A program made the translations under genes and the position numbers. The notes beneath the pieces are model-generated. The model had not been told where the DNA came from, did not search any database, and was given only the letters and a program-made list of their open reading frames with translations. Positions 1 to 11,416 of a DNA stretch of 64,000 nucleotides are shown one piece after another. Location of the stretch: assembly GCF_001426265.1 (NCBI RefSeq), contig NZ_LMDG01000006.1:80171-144170 (forward strand), given 5' to 3'. Numbering within the stretch: the first letter of the stretch is position 1; each line of letters begins with the position of its first letter. The DNA is from Rhizobium sp. Root1220 (GTDB lineage Bacteria; Pseudomonadota; Alphaproteobacteria; Rhizobiales; Rhizobiaceae).

Positions 1-32
1 ACGACGGATCGGCCATGTTGGTGTCTTATTGA
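1..32 (+). CDS. 3' end of an upstream gene, possibly ftsI (partial)
   Basis: One reading frame runs from the window edge to a TGA at 30-32 and ends in DGSAMLVSY. Established knowledge: in rhizobial dcw clusters ftsI (the septal transpeptidase PBP3) lies directly before murE, so this may be its last nine residues. Too little is present to show homology, so the call rests on position only. Confidence 0.3.
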   Translation, partial: DGSAMLVSY

Positions 33-99
33 GTCTGAATGAATGTCGAGGCCGATTCGCCATGGGGGCGTGGCGGCTCGAAGAAGAAAAGTACATTCG

Positions 100-1560
100 A
101 TGAGATTGCGAGACATCGCCGGGGACGCGTTTCCGGAACTCAAGGACCAACTGGACGGGGAGATAGGCGCGCTCGATATCGCAGGGCTTTCCTCCGACAG
201 CAGGAAGATTTCGCCCGGCATGGCATTCGTCGCTGTCGCCGGTACGAAGGCTGACGGCGCGGGCTTCATAGCGGATGCGGCAGCGCGCGGTGCTGCGGTT
301 GCAATCGCCGCTCATGCCGCCGATTCCGCTGTTCCCGTCCTTGTCGTTGAAGAACCGCGCCGCTTCCTCTCGATTGCCGCTTCCCATTTCTATGGAAATC
401 AGCCGGAAACAATGGTCGCTGTCACGGGTACAGCCGGCAAGACGTCCGTGGCTTCCTTCACGCGGCAGATCTGGGCTCATGCCGGGTATCCGGCAGCGAT
501 GATCGGCACCACCGGTGTCGTCTCGCCGACCCGAAACGAATACGGCTCCCTGACAACGCCCGATCCCGTTTCGCTGCATGCTCTTCTGGCTGAGTTGGCA
601 GACGAGGGTGTCACGCACGCGTCGATGGAGGCCTCCAGCCATGGTCTCGACCAATGCCGCCTCGACGGCGTTGCGCTTGCTGCCGCAGCCTTCACCAATC
701 TCGGCCGCGACCACATGGACTACCATCCGACGATAGAGAGTTACATGGCCGCGAAGATGCGGCTGTTCGATACGCTGCTGCCGAAGGGGTCGCCTGCGGT
801 GATCTTCGCCGACGATGCATGGTCGGAGCAGGCAGTGAAGGCAGCCAGAGACGCTGGCCACGAGGTCCGCACTGTCGGCCGCAAGGGTGACTATCTGACG
901 TTGAAGCGCGTCGAGCACTTCCGGCACAAGCAGGTTGCTGAGATCCATGCCAACGGCGAGATTTTCGAGGTCGACATTCCGCTTGCCGGTGATTTTCAGG
1001 TAGCCAACGCATTGGTCGCTGCCGGGCTCGCTATGTCGACCGGCGTTCCGGCCAAGGTTGCCATGGCAGCCCTGGAGAAACTGCAGGGTGCTTCGGGTCG
1101 CCTCGAGCTGGTCGGTCACACAAAGGACGGCGCGCTGGCTTACGTCGACTACGCACACAAGCCGGATGCGCTTGCCAATGTGCTGGAGTCGGTGCGTCCA
1201 TTCACGACCGGACGCGTGATCGTCGTTTTCGGTTGCGGCGGTGACCGCGACCGGGGCAAGCGTCCAATTATGGGGGAAATCGCTTGCCGGCTCGCCGACG
1301 TCGTGATCGTCACCGATGACAATCCGCGCTCGGAAGAGCCCGCGTCGATCCGCGCCGAGATTCTAGTGGTTGCGGGTTGCGCGTCGGAGATCGGTGATCG
1401 CGCCAAGGCGATCCGCGAGGCGGTCGGCATGCTGACATCGGGCGACACTCTGATCGTCGCTGGCAAGGGACACGAGGAAGGGCAGACGGTTGGGAGCCTT
1501 ACCCTACCGTTTTCTGACCACGCCGAATTGCGCAAGGCTTTGGAGGAGCTGAAACCGTGA
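100..1560 (+). CDS. murE: UDP-N-acetylmuramoyl-L-alanyl-D-glutamate--2,6-diaminopimelate ligase
   Basis: Cytoplasmic Mur ligase that adds meso-diaminopimelate to UDP-MurNAc-L-Ala-D-Glu using ATP. The ATP-binding loop GTAGKTS is at about residues 110-116. The DNPR motif that selects diaminopimelate over lysine is at about 407-410. The 486-residue length fits the family. The frame is open from an ATG at 43, but the ATG at 100 follows a purine-rich AAGAAGAAAA stretch and gives the usual MurE N-terminus (MRLRDIAG), so it is preferred. The stop overlaps the murF start codon by four bases (GTGA), indicating one transcript and coupled translation. Confidence 0.96.
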   Translation: MRLRDIAGDAFPELKDQLDGEIGALDIAGLSSDSRKISPGMAFVAVAGTKADGAGFIADAAARGAAVAIAAHAADSAVPVLVVEEPRRFLSIAASHFYGNQPETMVAVTGTAGKTSVASFTRQIWAHAGYPAAMIGTTGVVSPTRNEYGSLTTPDPVSLHALLAELADEGVTHASMEASSHGLDQCRLDGVALAAAAFTNLGRDHMDYHPTIESYMAAKMRLFDTLLPKGSPAVIFADDAWSEQAVKAARDAGHEVRTVGRKGDYLTLKRVEHFRHKQVAEIHANGEIFEVDIPLAGDFQVANALVAAGLAMSTGVPAKVAMAALEKLQGASGRLELVGHTKDGALAYVDYAHKPDALANVLESVRPFTTGRVIVVFGCGGDRDRGKRPIMGEIACRLADVVIVTDDNPRSEEPASIRAEILVVAGCASEIGDRAKAIREAVGMLTSGDTLIVAGKGHEEGQTVGSLTLPFSDHAELRKALEELKP

Positions 1561-2990
1561 ACTGGCTTTGGACGACGGAAGACATGATTGCCGCCATGGC
1601 AGGCCGACCTTTCGGCACGCTGCCGGAGGGTATCACGGGTATTTCCATCGACAGCCGTTCCATCGGTCCGGGCGAAGCCTTCTTCGCGATCAAGGGAGAT
1701 CGCGTGGACGGTCATGATTACGCGTCGATGGCGATGGCCAACGGCGCGGCTCTCCTCATCGTCAACGAGTCGCGTCTTCCGGCCATGGGACGCCTGACCG
1801 TGCCAATGATCGTCGTCGATGACGTGCTTGCCGCACTGGGGCGTCTCGGGCTAGCCGCCCGGGCCCGCTCTCGCGCCCAGATCATCGCCGTCACCGGGTC
1901 AGTCGGAAAGACCACCACCAAGGAGATGCTGCGGCGGGTTTTGTCGCCATCGGGCAAGGTCCACGCTTCCGTCGCCTCCTTCAACAATCACTGGGGCGTG
2001 CCGCTGACGCTCGCCCGCATGCCGCTCGACACCTATTTCGGGGTCTTCGAAGTGGGCATGAACCATCCGGACGAAATTCGCCCGCTGGTGAAGATGATTT
2101 CACCGCATGTGGCAGTCATAACCACGATCGCGCCGGCGCACCTCGGCAACTTCAAGAGCATCAAGGAAATTGCAACTGCAAAAGCAGAGATCTTCGAAGG
2201 CGTGATGCCCGGCGGCCATGTCGTGCTCAACCGCGACAACGACCAATTCAACTTTCTCGATCGGACCGCGCAGTCATTCGGTATCGAGCATATCCACTCG
2301 TTCGGCCAGCATGCCAAGGCGGAATATCGACTAGCCGAATTCAACGGCTCGGATCAAAGCTCGACACTCTGGATTACCATCGATGGCGAGACCAACGAAG
2401 TGGCGCTCGGCGCGCCTGGCCGTCACATCGCCGAAAATGCGCTCGCCGCGCTGGGCGTCGTCAAGATTGTCGGGGCGGACATACAGCAGGCGATTGCGGC
2501 TCTTGCGATGCTTCAACCGGAAAAGGGCAGGGGGCGCCGCCACAAGTTGGCGATCGACAATGGCTCCTTCACCGTTATCGACGAGAGCTACAACGCCAAT
2601 CCCGCATCCATGCGCGCGGCGATCTCGGTTCTTGCAAGCGCCGTGCCGGCTGGGTCCGGCCGCCGCATCGCGGTCCTTGGCGATATGTTGGAAATGGGCG
2701 ATTACGCGCAGAGAGTCCATTCGGATCTCGTCGGGCCACTGCTCGACGCCGGGATAGAACATGTCTGGCTTGCGGGCCCCGAGATGATTGCGCTCAGGGA
2801 ATCGCTTCCGGAAAGCGTGCAGGTCGAGCACCGCGAGAAGACCGAAGAACTTATCGAATACGTATTGGACGCTGTCGCGGCTGGCGACGTGCTGATGGTA
2901 AAATCGTCACTGGGCATCGGTTTCGGCAAGATTGTCGCCGCGCTCCTTGACAAGTTCCCGCCATTTGCCGACACGCAACGCGAATTTTGA
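1557..2990 (+). CDS. murF: UDP-N-acetylmuramoyl-tripeptide--D-alanyl-D-alanine ligase
   Basis: Adds the D-Ala-D-Ala dipeptide to the UDP-MurNAc-tripeptide, finishing the cytoplasmic pentapeptide precursor. The P-loop [10 protein letters not shown] lies at about residues 113-122, and the central domain carries the [11 protein letters not shown] signature typical of MurF. The length of 477 residues is normal. The start is GTG, overlapping the murE stop, with GGAGGAGCTGAAACC just upstream acting as ribosome-binding site inside murE. It is followed 22 bp later by mraY. Confidence 0.96.
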   Translation: MNWLWTTEDMIAAMAGRPFGTLPEGITGISIDSRSIGPGEAFFAIKGDRVDGHDYASMAMANGAALLIVNESRLPAMGRLTVPMIVVDDVLAALGRLGLAARARSRAQIIAVTGSVGKTTTKEMLRRVLSPSGKVHASVASFNNHWGVPLTLARMPLDTYFGVFEVGMNHPDEIRPLVKMISPHVAVITTIAPAHLGNFKSIKEIATAKAEIFEGVMPGGHVVLNRDNDQFNFLDRTAQSFGIEHIHSFGQHAKAEYRLAEFNGSDQSSTLWITIDGETNEVALGAPGRHIAENALAALGVVKIVGADIQQAIAALAMLQPEKGRGRRHKLAIDNGSFTVIDESYNANPASMRAAISVLASAVPAGSGRRIAVLGDMLEMGDYAQRVHSDLVGPLLDAGIEHVWLAGPEMIALRESLPESVQVEHREKTEELIEYVLDAVAAGDVLMVKSSLGIGFGKIVAALLDKFPPFADTQREF

Positions 2991-3012
2991 GCGGGTAAAC
3001 AAGGGGCCCTGA

Positions 3013-4113
3013 ATGCTGATTTGGCTAGTCGAACTGTCGGAACACCTGAAGTTTCTGAATCTGTTCAGGTATATTACCTTCCGTACGGGCGCCTCCCTGT
3101 TCACTTCCGCGCTGATCGTTTTCCTCTTCGGCCCGATGATCATCAATTCCCTGCGCATCCGTCAGGGCAAGGGACAGCCGATCCGCGCCGACGGCCCGCA
3201 AACACATTTCAAGAAGGCTGGCACGCCAACCATGGGCGGCCTGATGATCCTTGCCGGCATCGTCGGTTCGTCGCTGCTATGGGCTGATCTCTCCAACGTC
3301 TACGTCGTCGCGACATTGCTCGTGACGCTCGGCTTCGGCGCGATCGGCTTCTATGATGACTATCTGAAGGTCAGCAAGCAGAGCCACAAGGGTTTCTCGG
3401 GCAAGGCTCGCCTCGGCATCGAGTTCGTGATCGCCGGTATCGCGGTCTACTTCATGATGCGGACCGCCCTTGCCTCGGGCACCGCAGGCTCCACCTTCGG
3501 TTCGTCGGTCGCCTTCCCCTTCTTCAAGGACTTCATGATCAACCTCGGCATCATGTTCGTCCTCTTCGGCGGTTTCGTTATTGTCAGCGCCGGCAACGCC
3601 GTGAACCTGACGGACGGCCTCGATGGCCTCGCGATCGTCCCGGTCATGATCGCCGCTGCGTCTTTCGGCGTGATCGCATATCTTGCTGGTAACGTCGTTT
3701 TCGCAAACTATCTGCAAATCAACTTCGTACCGGGTACCGGCGAGCTTTCGGTCGTACTTGGCGCCGTCATCGGCGCGGGCCTTGGCTTTCTCTGGTTCAA
3801 TGCCCCGCCAGCCGCTATCTTCATGGGTGACACTGGTTCGCTGGCGCTCGGGGGGACGATCGGCACGGTCGCCGTGGCCACCAAGCACGAGATTGTCATG
3901 GCGATCATTGGTGGCCTGTTCGTCATAGAAACGCTGTCGGTCATCATCCAGGTCGGTTTCTTCAAGATGACGGGACGTCGCGTGTTCCTGATGGCGCCGA
4001 TCCATCACCATTTCGAAAAGAAGGGATGGACCGAAAGCCAGGTCGTGATCCGCTTCTGGATTATCGCGGTGGGTCTAGCTCTCCTTGGCCTCTCCACCCT
4101 GAAGCTGCGGTGA
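3013..4113 (+). CDS. mraY: phospho-N-acetylmuramoyl-pentapeptide transferase
   Basis: Integral inner-membrane enzyme that moves phospho-MurNAc-pentapeptide onto undecaprenyl phosphate to make lipid I. The protein is hydrophobic throughout, with about ten membrane segments. It carries the acidic FYDDY loop, the NLTDGLDG motif at about 198-205 and the C-terminal HHHFEKKGW motif, all hallmarks of MraY. Length (366) is standard. It sits between the murF and murD genes, eight bases before murD. Confidence 0.97.
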   Translation: MLIWLVELSEHLKFLNLFRYITFRTGASLFTSALIVFLFGPMIINSLRIRQGKGQPIRADGPQTHFKKAGTPTMGGLMILAGIVGSSLLWADLSNVYVVATLLVTLGFGAIGFYDDYLKVSKQSHKGFSGKARLGIEFVIAGIAVYFMMRTALASGTAGSTFGSSVAFPFFKDFMINLGIMFVLFGGFVIVSAGNAVNLTDGLDGLAIVPVMIAAASFGVIAYLAGNVVFANYLQINFVPGTGELSVVLGAVIGAGLGFLWFNAPPAAIFMGDTGSLALGGTIGTVAVATKHEIVMAIIGGLFVIETLSVIIQVGFFKMTGRRVFLMAPIHHHFEKKGWTESQVVIRFWIIAVGLALLGLSTLKLR

Positions 4114-4120
4114 GACGGTC

Positions 4121-5533
4121 ATGATTCCGGTCACGACGCTTGCAGGAAAAAAGGTCGCGCTGTTCGGGCTTGGCGGCTCCGGCGTTGCAACGGCGCGGGC
4201 GTTGATTCTCGGCGGCGCCGATGTGACGGCGTGGGACGACAATTCCGATAGCGTCTCCAAAGCAGCGACCGAGGGCATCCACACAGCGGACCTGCGGACC
4301 ATCGACTGGGATGTGCAATCACTATTCGTGCTGTCGCCAGGCGTGCCGCTGACGCATCCGAAGCCGCACTGGACCGTCGACCTGGCACGGACGGCCGGTG
4401 TCGACATCGTCGGCGACGTCGAACTGTTCGTGCGCGAACGGCGCGCCCATGCGCCCGATAGTCCGTTCATCGCAATCACCGGCACCAATGGCAAGTCGAC
4501 CACGACGGCGCTGATTGCGCATATCCTCAGGTCGAGCGGGCGAGACACCCAGCTCGGCGGCAATATCGGAACCGCCGTGCTGACGCTCGATCCTCCGAAG
4601 GCTGGCCGGTTTTACGTGGTCGAGTGCTCGTCCTACCAGATCGATTTGGCGCCGACGCTCAATCCGACCGCAGGTATTCTGCTCAACCTCACACCGGATC
4701 ATCTCGATCGCCACGGTACGATGCAGCACTATGCCGATATCAAGGAGCGACTGGTCGCCGGCAGCGATATCGCGATTGTCGGCGTCGACGACAGCCATTG
4801 CGCAACGATTGCCGATCGCATCGAGCGGGCCGGCGGCAAGGTGATGCGCATTTCCCGCCGCCATCCGCTGGCGGACGGGATCTACGCGGAAGGCACGAAG
4901 CTCATTCAGGCCTCTGCAGCGGCCGCGCTGCCGATTGCGGACCTTGACGGGATCCAGACTCTGCGCGGCGGGCACAATGCGCAGAATGCGGCTGCCGCGG
5001 TTGCCGCCTGCCTGGCCGTTGGCCTGTCGCCAGAAGAAATCCGTACCGGGCTTGCCTCATTTCCAGGCCTCAAGCATCGCATGCAGCCGGTGGCGCGTCG
5101 TGGCAGTGCTGTCTTCGTCAACGATTCCAAGGCGACCAATGCCGACGCTGCGGCGCCGGCGCTTTCCAGCTACGACCGTATCTACTGGATCGCCGGTGGT
5201 TTGCCGAAGGCGGGCGGCATTACCACCCTTGCACCACTCTTCCCGCATATCGCCAGGGCCTATCTGATCGGCGAGGCCGCGCCGGAGTTTGCGGCGACGC
5301 TGGGCGATTCGGTGCCCTACGAAATTTCCGGGACATTGGAGCAAGCCGTCGCGCACGCGGCCGCGGATGCTGAAAAAGATGAAAGCGGCCCCTTGGCGGT
5401 GATGTTATCCCCGGCTTGCGCAAGCTTCGATCAATATAAGAACTTTGAAGTCAGGGGCGATGCATTTGTCAGCCATGTGGCAGCGCTCGATGGAATCACC
5501 ATGCTGATCGCTTCGGCAACAGGAGATAAATGA
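4121..5533 (+). CDS. murD: UDP-N-acetylmuramoyl-L-alanine--D-glutamate ligase
   Basis: Cytoplasmic Mur ligase adding D-glutamate to UDP-MurNAc-L-Ala. An N-terminal Rossmann-like [10 protein letters not shown] loop binds the UDP part, the ATP loop GTNGKSTT is at about 121-128, and [11 protein letters not shown] and the C-terminal [11 protein letters not shown] segment match the family. Length 470 is within the usual range. It starts 8 bp after mraY and ends one base before the ftsW ATG. Confidence 0.96.
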   Translation: MIPVTTLAGKKVALFGLGGSGVATARALILGGADVTAWDDNSDSVSKAATEGIHTADLRTIDWDVQSLFVLSPGVPLTHPKPHWTVDLARTAGVDIVGDVELFVRERRAHAPDSPFIAITGTNGKSTTTALIAHILRSSGRDTQLGGNIGTAVLTLDPPKAGRFYVVECSSYQIDLAPTLNPTAGILLNLTPDHLDRHGTMQHYADIKERLVAGSDIAIVGVDDSHCATIADRIERAGGKVMRISRRHPLADGIYAEGTKLIQASAAAALPIADLDGIQTLRGGHNAQNAAAAVAACLAVGLSPEEIRTGLASFPGLKHRMQPVARRGSAVFVNDSKATNADAAAPALSSYDRIYWIAGGLPKAGGITTLAPLFPHIARAYLIGEAAPEFAATLGDSVPYEISGTLEQAVAHAAADAEKDESGPLAVMLSPACASFDQYKNFEVRGDAFVSHVAALDGITMLIASATGDK

Positions 5534-5534
5534 C

Positions 5535-6689
5535 ATGGTAAGTCGCGCGGAACGTGGGCCTTTGGCCGATTGGTTCTGGACCATCGACCGCTTTTTCCTG
5601 GCGATGTTCATCTTGCTGATGGGCATCGGCTTCATGTTGTCTTTCGCGGCTTCGCCAGCGGTTGCGGAGCGCATCGGGCTTGAGCCGTTCCACTTCGTCA
5701 AGCGCCATGCGGCGTTCATGATCCCGTCCATTTCCGTGATGATCGGACTGTCCTTCCTGACGCCGCGCCAGGTGCGCCGAACGGCGATCATCCTTCTCAT
5801 CGTCGCTTTGGCGATGATGCTGCTGGCACTGTTTTTCGGTATCGAGGTCAAGGGATCGCGTCGGTGGGTCACGCTTGCCGGCATCTCTATCCAGCCGTCG
5901 GAGTTCATGAAGCCTGCGTTTGTGGTGGTTTGTGCCTGGCTCTTTGCGGAGCATGCGCGGCAGCCTGAAATTCCGGGCAATCTTTTCGCCATCATTCTCT
6001 TCGGCATCGTGGCGGCGCTTCTCGTGGCGCAGCCCGACCTTGGACAGACGATCCTGACGACGGCGGTCTGGGGCGGGATGTTCTTCATGGCCGGCATGCC
6101 TTGGCTCTGGATCATTGTGCTTGGCGCCCTCGGCGCTGGTGGTCTCGTCAGTGCCTACTACGTGTTCCCGCACGTCGCACTGCGTATCGACAAGTTCATG
6201 ACCGGCGAGGGGGATACCTTCCAGATCGATACCGCGCGCGAAGCCATCATCCGTGGCGACTGGTTTGGCCAGGGGCCGGGCGAGGGTATCGTCAAGCGCA
6301 TCATTCCAGACGCGCATACCGATTTCATCTTCTCCGTTGCCGCCGAGGAGTTCGGCATTATCTTCTGCATCGCGCTCGTGGCGCTGTTTTCCGTTCTGGT
6401 GCTGCGTGGTCTTTCGCACGCCTACAAGGAGCGCAACGACTTCAACCGGTTTGCCGTTGCTGGCCTCGTGCTGCAGATCGGCATACAGTCGATCATCAAC
6501 GTGGGCGTCAATCTCGAACTGCTGCCGGCAAAGGGCATGACATTGCCGCTGATTTCGTACGGCGGTTCGTCCATGGTCGCGATCTGCGTCACAGCCGGGT
6601 TCATTCTCGCGCTGACGCGTCACAGGCCGGAAAAGCGTGCGCAGGACCGGAGTCTCTTCCGGGTCGCGCATGGCATGCCGGCGGAGTAA
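5535..6689 (+). CDS. ftsW: septal peptidoglycan polymerase FtsW
   Basis: SEDS-family membrane glycosyltransferase of the divisome, working with FtsI to polymerise septal glycan from lipid II. The 384-residue protein has around ten membrane segments, the KGSRRW motif after the third or fourth helix, and the late PLISYGGSSM motif shared by FtsW and RodA. FtsW rather than RodA is chosen because of its place between murD and murG. The murD stop and this start are almost adjacent, with AGGAGATAAATGAC as ribosome-binding region. Confidence 0.95.
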   Translation: MVSRAERGPLADWFWTIDRFFLAMFILLMGIGFMLSFAASPAVAERIGLEPFHFVKRHAAFMIPSISVMIGLSFLTPRQVRRTAIILLIVALAMMLLALFFGIEVKGSRRWVTLAGISIQPSEFMKPAFVVVCAWLFAEHARQPEIPGNLFAIILFGIVAALLVAQPDLGQTILTTAVWGGMFFMAGMPWLWIIVLGALGAGGLVSAYYVFPHVALRIDKFMTGEGDTFQIDTAREAIIRGDWFGQGPGEGIVKRIIPDAHTDFIFSVAAEEFGIIFCIALVALFSVLVLRGLSHAYKERNDFNRFAVAGLVLQIGIQSIINVGVNLELLPAKGMTLPLISYGGSSMVAICVTAGFILALTRHRPEKRAQDRSLFRVAHGMPAE

Positions 6690-6695
6690 GAGTTC

Positions 6696-7820
6696 ATGAG
6701 CAAAGGCATCGTCCTGCTTGCCGCCGGCGGAACCGGAGGCCATGTGTTCCCGGCGGAGGCTTTGGCCTACAAGCTTAAGGAGCGCGGCTATTCCGTCCAC
6801 CTGGTCACGGATAGCCGTGCGGAACGCTATGCGGGAAAATTCCCGGCTGACGAAATTCATGTCGTGCCTTCAGCGACGATCGCCTCGAAGAACCCGGTCG
6901 CGGTGGGCCGTTCGCTATGGACGCTCTGGAGCGGCATGCGGGCCGCCAAGACGCTCATCGCGCGGCTGAAGCCAGTCGTTGTCGTCGGTTTCGGCGGCTA
7001 TCCGACGGTGCCGCCGTTGCTTGCGGCCACGCGTCTCGGCGTGCCTGCCATGATCCATGAGCAGAATGCGGTAATGGGCCGTGCCAACAAGGCGTTGGCG
7101 AGCCGAGTTCAGGCAATTGCCGGTGGATTTCTGCCTGAGGGGACCGGGCTGTTCCCCGACAAGACGGTGACAACGGGCAATCCGGTGAGGCCGGCGATCA
7201 TCGCTGCTGCGAAGGTTCCGTATTCTCCATCGAATGCGGGCGAGCCTTTCAATCTTGTCGTATTCGGCGGTAGCCAGGGCGCGCAGTATTTCTCCAAGGC
7301 AATGCCGACGGCCATCAGCTTGCTGGACGAAGAGCTTCGCGACCGCCTGCGCATCACCCAGCAGGTTAGACACGAGGACATGGAGACGATGAGCTCCTGT
7401 GTCGCTCAATTGAAGATGTCGGCGGAAACCGCCCCGTTCTTCAACGACATGGCCGAACGGCTTGCGGCAGCGCATCTCGTCATATGCCGCTCGGGCGCGT
7501 CGACTGTTTCCGAGATTTCCGTGATCGGGCGCCCAGCCGTGCTTGTGCCCTATCCGCATGCGTTGGACCACGACCAGGCGGCGAACGCCGCAGCGCTCGC
7601 GGCAACCGGTGGAGCCAAGGTCATTGCACAGGCCGAGCTTTCGCCGGAGAAGATCGCTGCGATCCTGACCCAGGTGATGAACGACCCGGAAAAGCTTGCG
7701 CGAATGGCCGCCGCCGCTAAGCAGGCGGGTAAACCGGATGCGGCGAACTTGCTTGCCGACATGGTAGAGGCTATTGCGGCACGACGTACAATTGCAGACT
7801 TCAAGGGGAAACGCGTATGA
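6696..7820 (+). CDS. murG: UDP-N-acetylglucosamine--lipid I N-acetylglucosaminyltransferase
   Basis: Peripheral inner-membrane glycosyltransferase that converts lipid I to lipid II. The N-terminal [14 protein letters not shown] glycine-rich loop, [12 protein letters not shown] and the C-terminal RSGASTVSE donor-binding segment are diagnostic. The 374-residue length is typical. GGCGGAGTAAGAG lies 5' of the ATG. The stop overlaps the murC start by four bases (ATGA). Confidence 0.97.
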   Translation: MSKGIVLLAAGGTGGHVFPAEALAYKLKERGYSVHLVTDSRAERYAGKFPADEIHVVPSATIASKNPVAVGRSLWTLWSGMRAAKTLIARLKPVVVVGFGGYPTVPPLLAATRLGVPAMIHEQNAVMGRANKALASRVQAIAGGFLPEGTGLFPDKTVTTGNPVRPAIIAAAKVPYSPSNAGEPFNLVVFGGSQGAQYFSKAMPTAISLLDEELRDRLRITQQVRHEDMETMSSCVAQLKMSAETAPFFNDMAERLAAAHLVICRSGASTVSEISVIGRPAVLVPYPHALDHDQAANAAALAATGGAKVIAQAELSPEKIAAILTQVMNDPEKLARMAAAAKQAGKPDAANLLADMVEAIAARRTIADFKGKRV

Positions 7821-9232
7821 AAATGCCGAAGGCCATCGGCCTCGTCCATTTCATCGGCATCGGTGGCATCGGCATGAGCGGCATCGCCGAGGTGCTGCAC
7901 AATCTCGGCCACAAGGTGCAGGGCTCCGACCAGGCAGACAGCGCCAACGTCCAACGCTTGCGCGACAAGGGCATCGAGGTATTCGTCGGCCACAGGGCCG
8001 AGAACCTCGGCGAGGCCGAGGTCGTCGTTGTCTCGACTGCGATCAAGGGCAACAATCCCGAGCTGGCCGCCGCCCGGGAGAAGCTGCTGCCGGTCGTGCG
8101 CCGGGCAGAGATGCTGGCCGAACTGATGCGCTTCCGCAATGCGATCGCGATCGGCGGCACGCACGGCAAGACAACCACGACGTCGCTGGTGGCCACGCTT
8201 CTCGAAGCCGGCGGCCTCGATCCCACGGTTATCAATGGTGGCATCATCAACGCATACGGCACAAATGCCCGCATGGGCGAGGGCGAGTGGATGGTGGTTG
8301 AAGCCGACGAGTCGGACGGTACTTTCCTCAAGCTTCCCGCCGATGTCGCCGTTGTCACCAATATCGATCCCGAGCATCTCGACCACTACGGCAACTTCGA
8401 TGCCGTTCGCGCGGCATTCCGCCAGTTCGTCGAGAATGTGCCGTTCTATGGCTTTGGCGTCATGTGCCTTGACCATCCCGAGGTGCAGGCGCTGGTCGGT
8501 CGCATCGAGGACCGCAAGGTCATCACCTATGGCGAGAACCCGCAGGCAGATGTCCGCTTCATGAATGTCCGCATCGACGGTGCACGCTCGATCTTCGATG
8601 TCGAGATTCGCCGCCGTCGCACGGGCCAAGTCATCAAGCTCGACAACCTCGTCATGCCGATGCCCGGCCGTCACAATATTTCCAACGCGACGGCTGCCAT
8701 CGCCGTCGCCAACCGTCTCGGCATGTCGAGCGAAGACATCGCCAGGGGGCTTGCTTCCTTCGGTGGCGTCAAGCGCCGCTTCACGCTGACCGGTGAATGG
8801 AACGGCGTGCAGATCTTCGATGACTACGGCCACCATCCGGTCGAGATCCGGGCCGTGCTGAGGGCTGCGCGCGAAGCCTGCAAGGGGCGCGTCATCGCCG
8901 TCCACCAGCCGCATCGCTATACGCGACTGGCCACGCTTTTCGATGAGTTTGCAGCGTGCTTCAACGATGCGGACAGCATTTTTCTGGCGCCGGTGTATGC
9001 GGCGGGCGAGGATGTGATCGAAGGCGTGGACTCGGAAGCGCTTGTTTCCCGTATCAAATCGGGTGGCCACCGCGATGCGCGCTTCCTGCTTTCCCCCGAG
9101 CTTTTGCCTGAAATGGTCGCGGAGATTGCAAAGCCGGGCGATTTTGTGGTTCTGTTGGGCGCTGGGAGTATCACATACTGGGCAGCCGCGCTGCCCAAGC
9201 AACTGGAAAGCCTTTCGGGAATATCTGCATGA
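7817..9232 (+). CDS. murC: UDP-N-acetylmuramate--L-alanine ligase
   Basis: First of the Mur ligases in the pathway, adding L-alanine to UDP-MurNAc. It shows the N-terminal [15 protein letters not shown] nucleotide-binding loop, the ATP loop [11 protein letters not shown] at about residues 112-122, and the HQPHRYTR motif near the C-terminus. Length 471 is normal. Both ends overlap neighbours by 4 bp (murG and murB), so translation of the three genes is probably coupled. Confidence 0.97.
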   Translation: MKMPKAIGLVHFIGIGGIGMSGIAEVLHNLGHKVQGSDQADSANVQRLRDKGIEVFVGHRAENLGEAEVVVVSTAIKGNNPELAAAREKLLPVVRRAEMLAELMRFRNAIAIGGTHGKTTTTSLVATLLEAGGLDPTVINGGIINAYGTNARMGEGEWMVVEADESDGTFLKLPADVAVVTNIDPEHLDHYGNFDAVRAAFRQFVENVPFYGFGVMCLDHPEVQALVGRIEDRKVITYGENPQADVRFMNVRIDGARSIFDVEIRRRRTGQVIKLDNLVMPMPGRHNISNATAAIAVANRLGMSSEDIARGLASFGGVKRRFTLTGEWNGVQIFDDYGHHPVEIRAVLRAAREACKGRVIAVHQPHRYTRLATLFDEFAACFNDADSIFLAPVYAAGEDVIEGVDSEALVSRIKSGGHRDARFLLSPELLPEMVAEIAKPGDFVVLLGAGSITYWAAALPKQLESLSGISA

Positions 9233-10203
9233 AACAGGTGAATGGGGAAAAGCTTCTTGCGTCGCTTGGCGACGGTGTAAAGGATATCCGTGGGAGGATC
9301 ACGCCGGACGCGCCTATGGATCGCGTCACGTGGTTCCATGCCGGTGGCCTTGCGGAGCTGATGTTCCAGCCGCACGATGAAGATGACCTGATCAGTTTTC
9401 TGAAGCTGCTTCCGCAAGAGGTTCCGCTGACCGTTGTTGGTGTCGGCTCGAACATCCTTGTCCGCGATGGCGGCATTCCCGGCGTTGTCCTGCGTCTTTC
9501 GGCGAAGGGTTTCGGCTCGGTAGAGCTTGCGGGCGCGAATCGCATTCGTGCGGGTGCGATCTGCCCGGACAAGTACGTGGCCGCGATGGCGATGGACAAC
9601 GGCATTGGTGGGTTCCATTTCTACTACGGCATACCGGGCAGCATCGGTGGTGCGGCGCGCATGAATGCCGGTGCAAACGGTGCCGAGACGCGTGAACGCG
9701 TCATCGAGGTCAATGCTGTCGACCGCAAGGGCAACAGGCATGTGCTTTCGAATGCCGACATGGGCTACGACTATCGTCTTTCGTCCGCTCCCGCCGATCT
9801 GATCTTCACGTCGGTTCTGTTCGAGGGATATCCGGAGGATCGCGCAAAGATTAGGGCTGACATGGACGCCGTTCGCAACCACCGCGAAACGGTGCAGCCA
9901 ATCCGCGAGAAGACCGGGGGATCGACCTTCAAGAATCCGCCCGGCCATTCCGCATGGACGCTTATCGACGAAGCAGGCTGCCGTGGCTTGGTGATCGGTG
10001 GTGCGCAGATGAGTTCGCTGCACTGCAACTTCATGATCAACAACGGGCAGGCAACCGGTTACGACCTCGAATATCTCGGCGAGCAGGTGCGCCGCGAAGT
10101 TTTCGAGAGGTCCGGCATCAAGCTCGAATGGGAAATCAAGCGCCTCGGCGTCTTCATGCCCGGCCGGGAAGTTCGGCCATTCCAGGGTGTAACGACCGAT
10201 TAG
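9229..10203 (+). CDS. murB: UDP-N-acetylenolpyruvoylglucosamine reductase
   Basis: FAD enzyme that reduces UDP-GlcNAc-enolpyruvate to UDP-MurNAc with NADPH. FAD-domain motifs [13 protein letters not shown] (about residues 67-79) and [18 protein letters not shown] are clear. GGSTFKNP carries the catalytic serine region and is followed by a C-terminal half typical of type I/IIa MurB. Length 324. It is the last gene of the first dcw block, and its stop lies only 3 bp from the stop of the convergent phosphoesterase gene. Confidence 0.96.
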   Translation: MKQVNGEKLLASLGDGVKDIRGRITPDAPMDRVTWFHAGGLAELMFQPHDEDDLISFLKLLPQEVPLTVVGVGSNILVRDGGIPGVVLRLSAKGFGSVELAGANRIRAGAICPDKYVAAMAMDNGIGGFHFYYGIPGSIGGAARMNAGANGAETRERVIEVNAVDRKGNRHVLSNADMGYDYRLSSAPADLIFTSVLFEGYPEDRAKIRADMDAVRNHRETVQPIREKTGGSTFKNPPGHSAWTLIDEAGCRGLVIGGAQMSSLHCNFMINNGQATGYDLEYLGEQVRREVFERSGIKLEWEIKRLGVFMPGREVRPFQGVTTD

Positions 10204-10206
10204 ACT

Positions 10207-11304
10207 CTATCCCATCCGCTTGGTGAAAGCGGTGGTGAAGATCACCCCGCCATGGTCGTCGCTCGCGTCGCCGATGGCTACGTCCATTTCGTCGCTGGTC
10301 ACCCGGACAAGGCAGAAGCCGCCCAGATAGGCGGCTCTGGCCTTGAAGATATCGATATTGTTGACCTTGTAGGCCATCGGCGTGTCGTGCTCGTGGCCGT
10401 GGAAAATGCCGATAACATTGTAGTTGCTGAGGGTTGAAAGCAAATCCTCGCGTTCTGAATCACCCCACCAGTGTGGCGCGCCGCTGCCATCTTCGGTAAA
10501 TGTGTTTCGCGCAGGATTCCACCGCTCCAGCGAAAATTTGTCCCATCCGTAGTGCTGAAAGATGACGACGGGCCGGCCATCGGCGGCGTAGGTAGCGAGG
10601 TCGCGCTTCATCCAGTCGAGACTGCTCGCGGTCCCCTTCGTGCCGTCGCCGCCATATCTCTGGGCCTGGATGAGATGGAGCCCGCCCCAGTTCCAGGAAT
10701 AATTGTCCGAGGCCTTGTCGTAGTTGTCGACGGGGACAAGAGGCTTGAAGAAGACGCTCGGCATGTGGTTCATCTGCACATAGTCGCGCAATTCATCACG
10801 ATACCAGTCGATTTGCGGTGGGCGTCCATCCTGATCAAGATCGTGGTTGCCGAGGCCAACGTAGACAGGGAAGTGGACGTGATCGGCTCCCTGGCCTTGC
10901 TGATAGCGATGAGAGAACTGCAAAAGTTGCGAGCCCTCGGCGAATTCGGCCACTTGCCCGCCGCCATCATCGGTGACGTCGCCGCAGACAACGATTCCCT
11001 GCGGTTTCGCGATCGACTGGCCTGCCAAAGCGAATCCCGTGGCCTTGCCGACAATTGCTTTCGGCCAGGTCGCGCGAGAGATGTTGTTCAGCGCCCGGAT
11101 ATGGCGCAGCAGGTTCGTGTCCGTCTTCCCCTCCGAAAGGCAACTGGGACTTAGTCCGTCACCAATGCGGCAGGCATGGACATCATTGATGACAAGAAAG
11201 GTGACATCCACATCCGGCCGGGGCGTTGCCTGGACCTGCGAAGGCAATGCCAGCGTAACACCCGCACCAAATCCACCCTTCAGCAGCGATCGCCTTGTGA
11301 ACAT
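10207..11304 (-). CDS. Tat-exported calcineurin-like metallophosphoesterase
   Basis: Probable periplasmic metal-dependent phosphoesterase of unknown substrate. The N-terminus MFTRRSLLKGGFGAG is a twin-arginine signal followed by a hydrophobic stretch and an A-x-A-like cleavage region. The mature part has the metal-ligand motifs of the calcineurin fold: NDVH, GDVTDDGG, GLGNHD and, near the end, GHEHDT. The frame is open from 11361, but the ATG at 11304 has GGGAGAGG a few bases upstream and gives the signal peptide, so it is used (365 residues). It lies opposite to the dcw genes and downstream of the MHS transporter gene. Confidence 0.83.
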   Translation of the reverse strand: MFTRRSLLKGGFGAGVTLALPSQVQATPRPDVDVTFLVINDVHACRIGDGLSPSCLSEGKTDTNLLRHIRALNNISRATWPKAIVGKATGFALAGQSIAKPQGIVVCGDVTDDGGGQVAEFAEGSQLLQFSHRYQQGQGADHVHFPVYVGLGNHDLDQDGRPPQIDWYRDELRDYVQMNHMPSVFFKPLVPVDNYDKASDNYSWNWGGLHLIQAQRYGGDGTKGTASSLDWMKRDLATYAADGRPVVIFQHYGWDKFSLERWNPARNTFTEDGSGAPHWWGDSEREDLLSTLSNYNVIGIFHGHEHDTPMAYKVNNIDIFKARAAYLGGFCLVRVTSDEMDVAIGDASDDHGGVIFTTAFTKRMG

Positions 11305-11365
11305 TGGCCTCTCCCATTGAACGACGATCTGAAATAGGGCCACCGCACATGCAGGCAACAATAAA

Positions 11366-11395
11366 ACGGCCGCGTCGGTTGCCCGTCGCGGCCGT
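11366..11395 (-). terminator. intrinsic terminator of the MHS transporter gene
   Basis: On the minus strand a 9-bp perfect stem ACGGCCGCG/CGCGGCCGT with a 12-base loop is followed by TTTTATTG. It sits 22 bp after the transporter stop codon and before the phosphoesterase start, so the two minus-strand genes are probably separate transcripts. Confidence 0.75.
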
Positions 11396-11416
11396 CTGCT
11401 GCGATGGATTGCTCGC

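Noticed and set aside
7550..9202. 550-codon minus-strand frame opposite murG/murC
   Set aside because: It is antisense to clearly coding murC, has no RBS or family motif, and long antisense frames are expected in GC-rich DNA.
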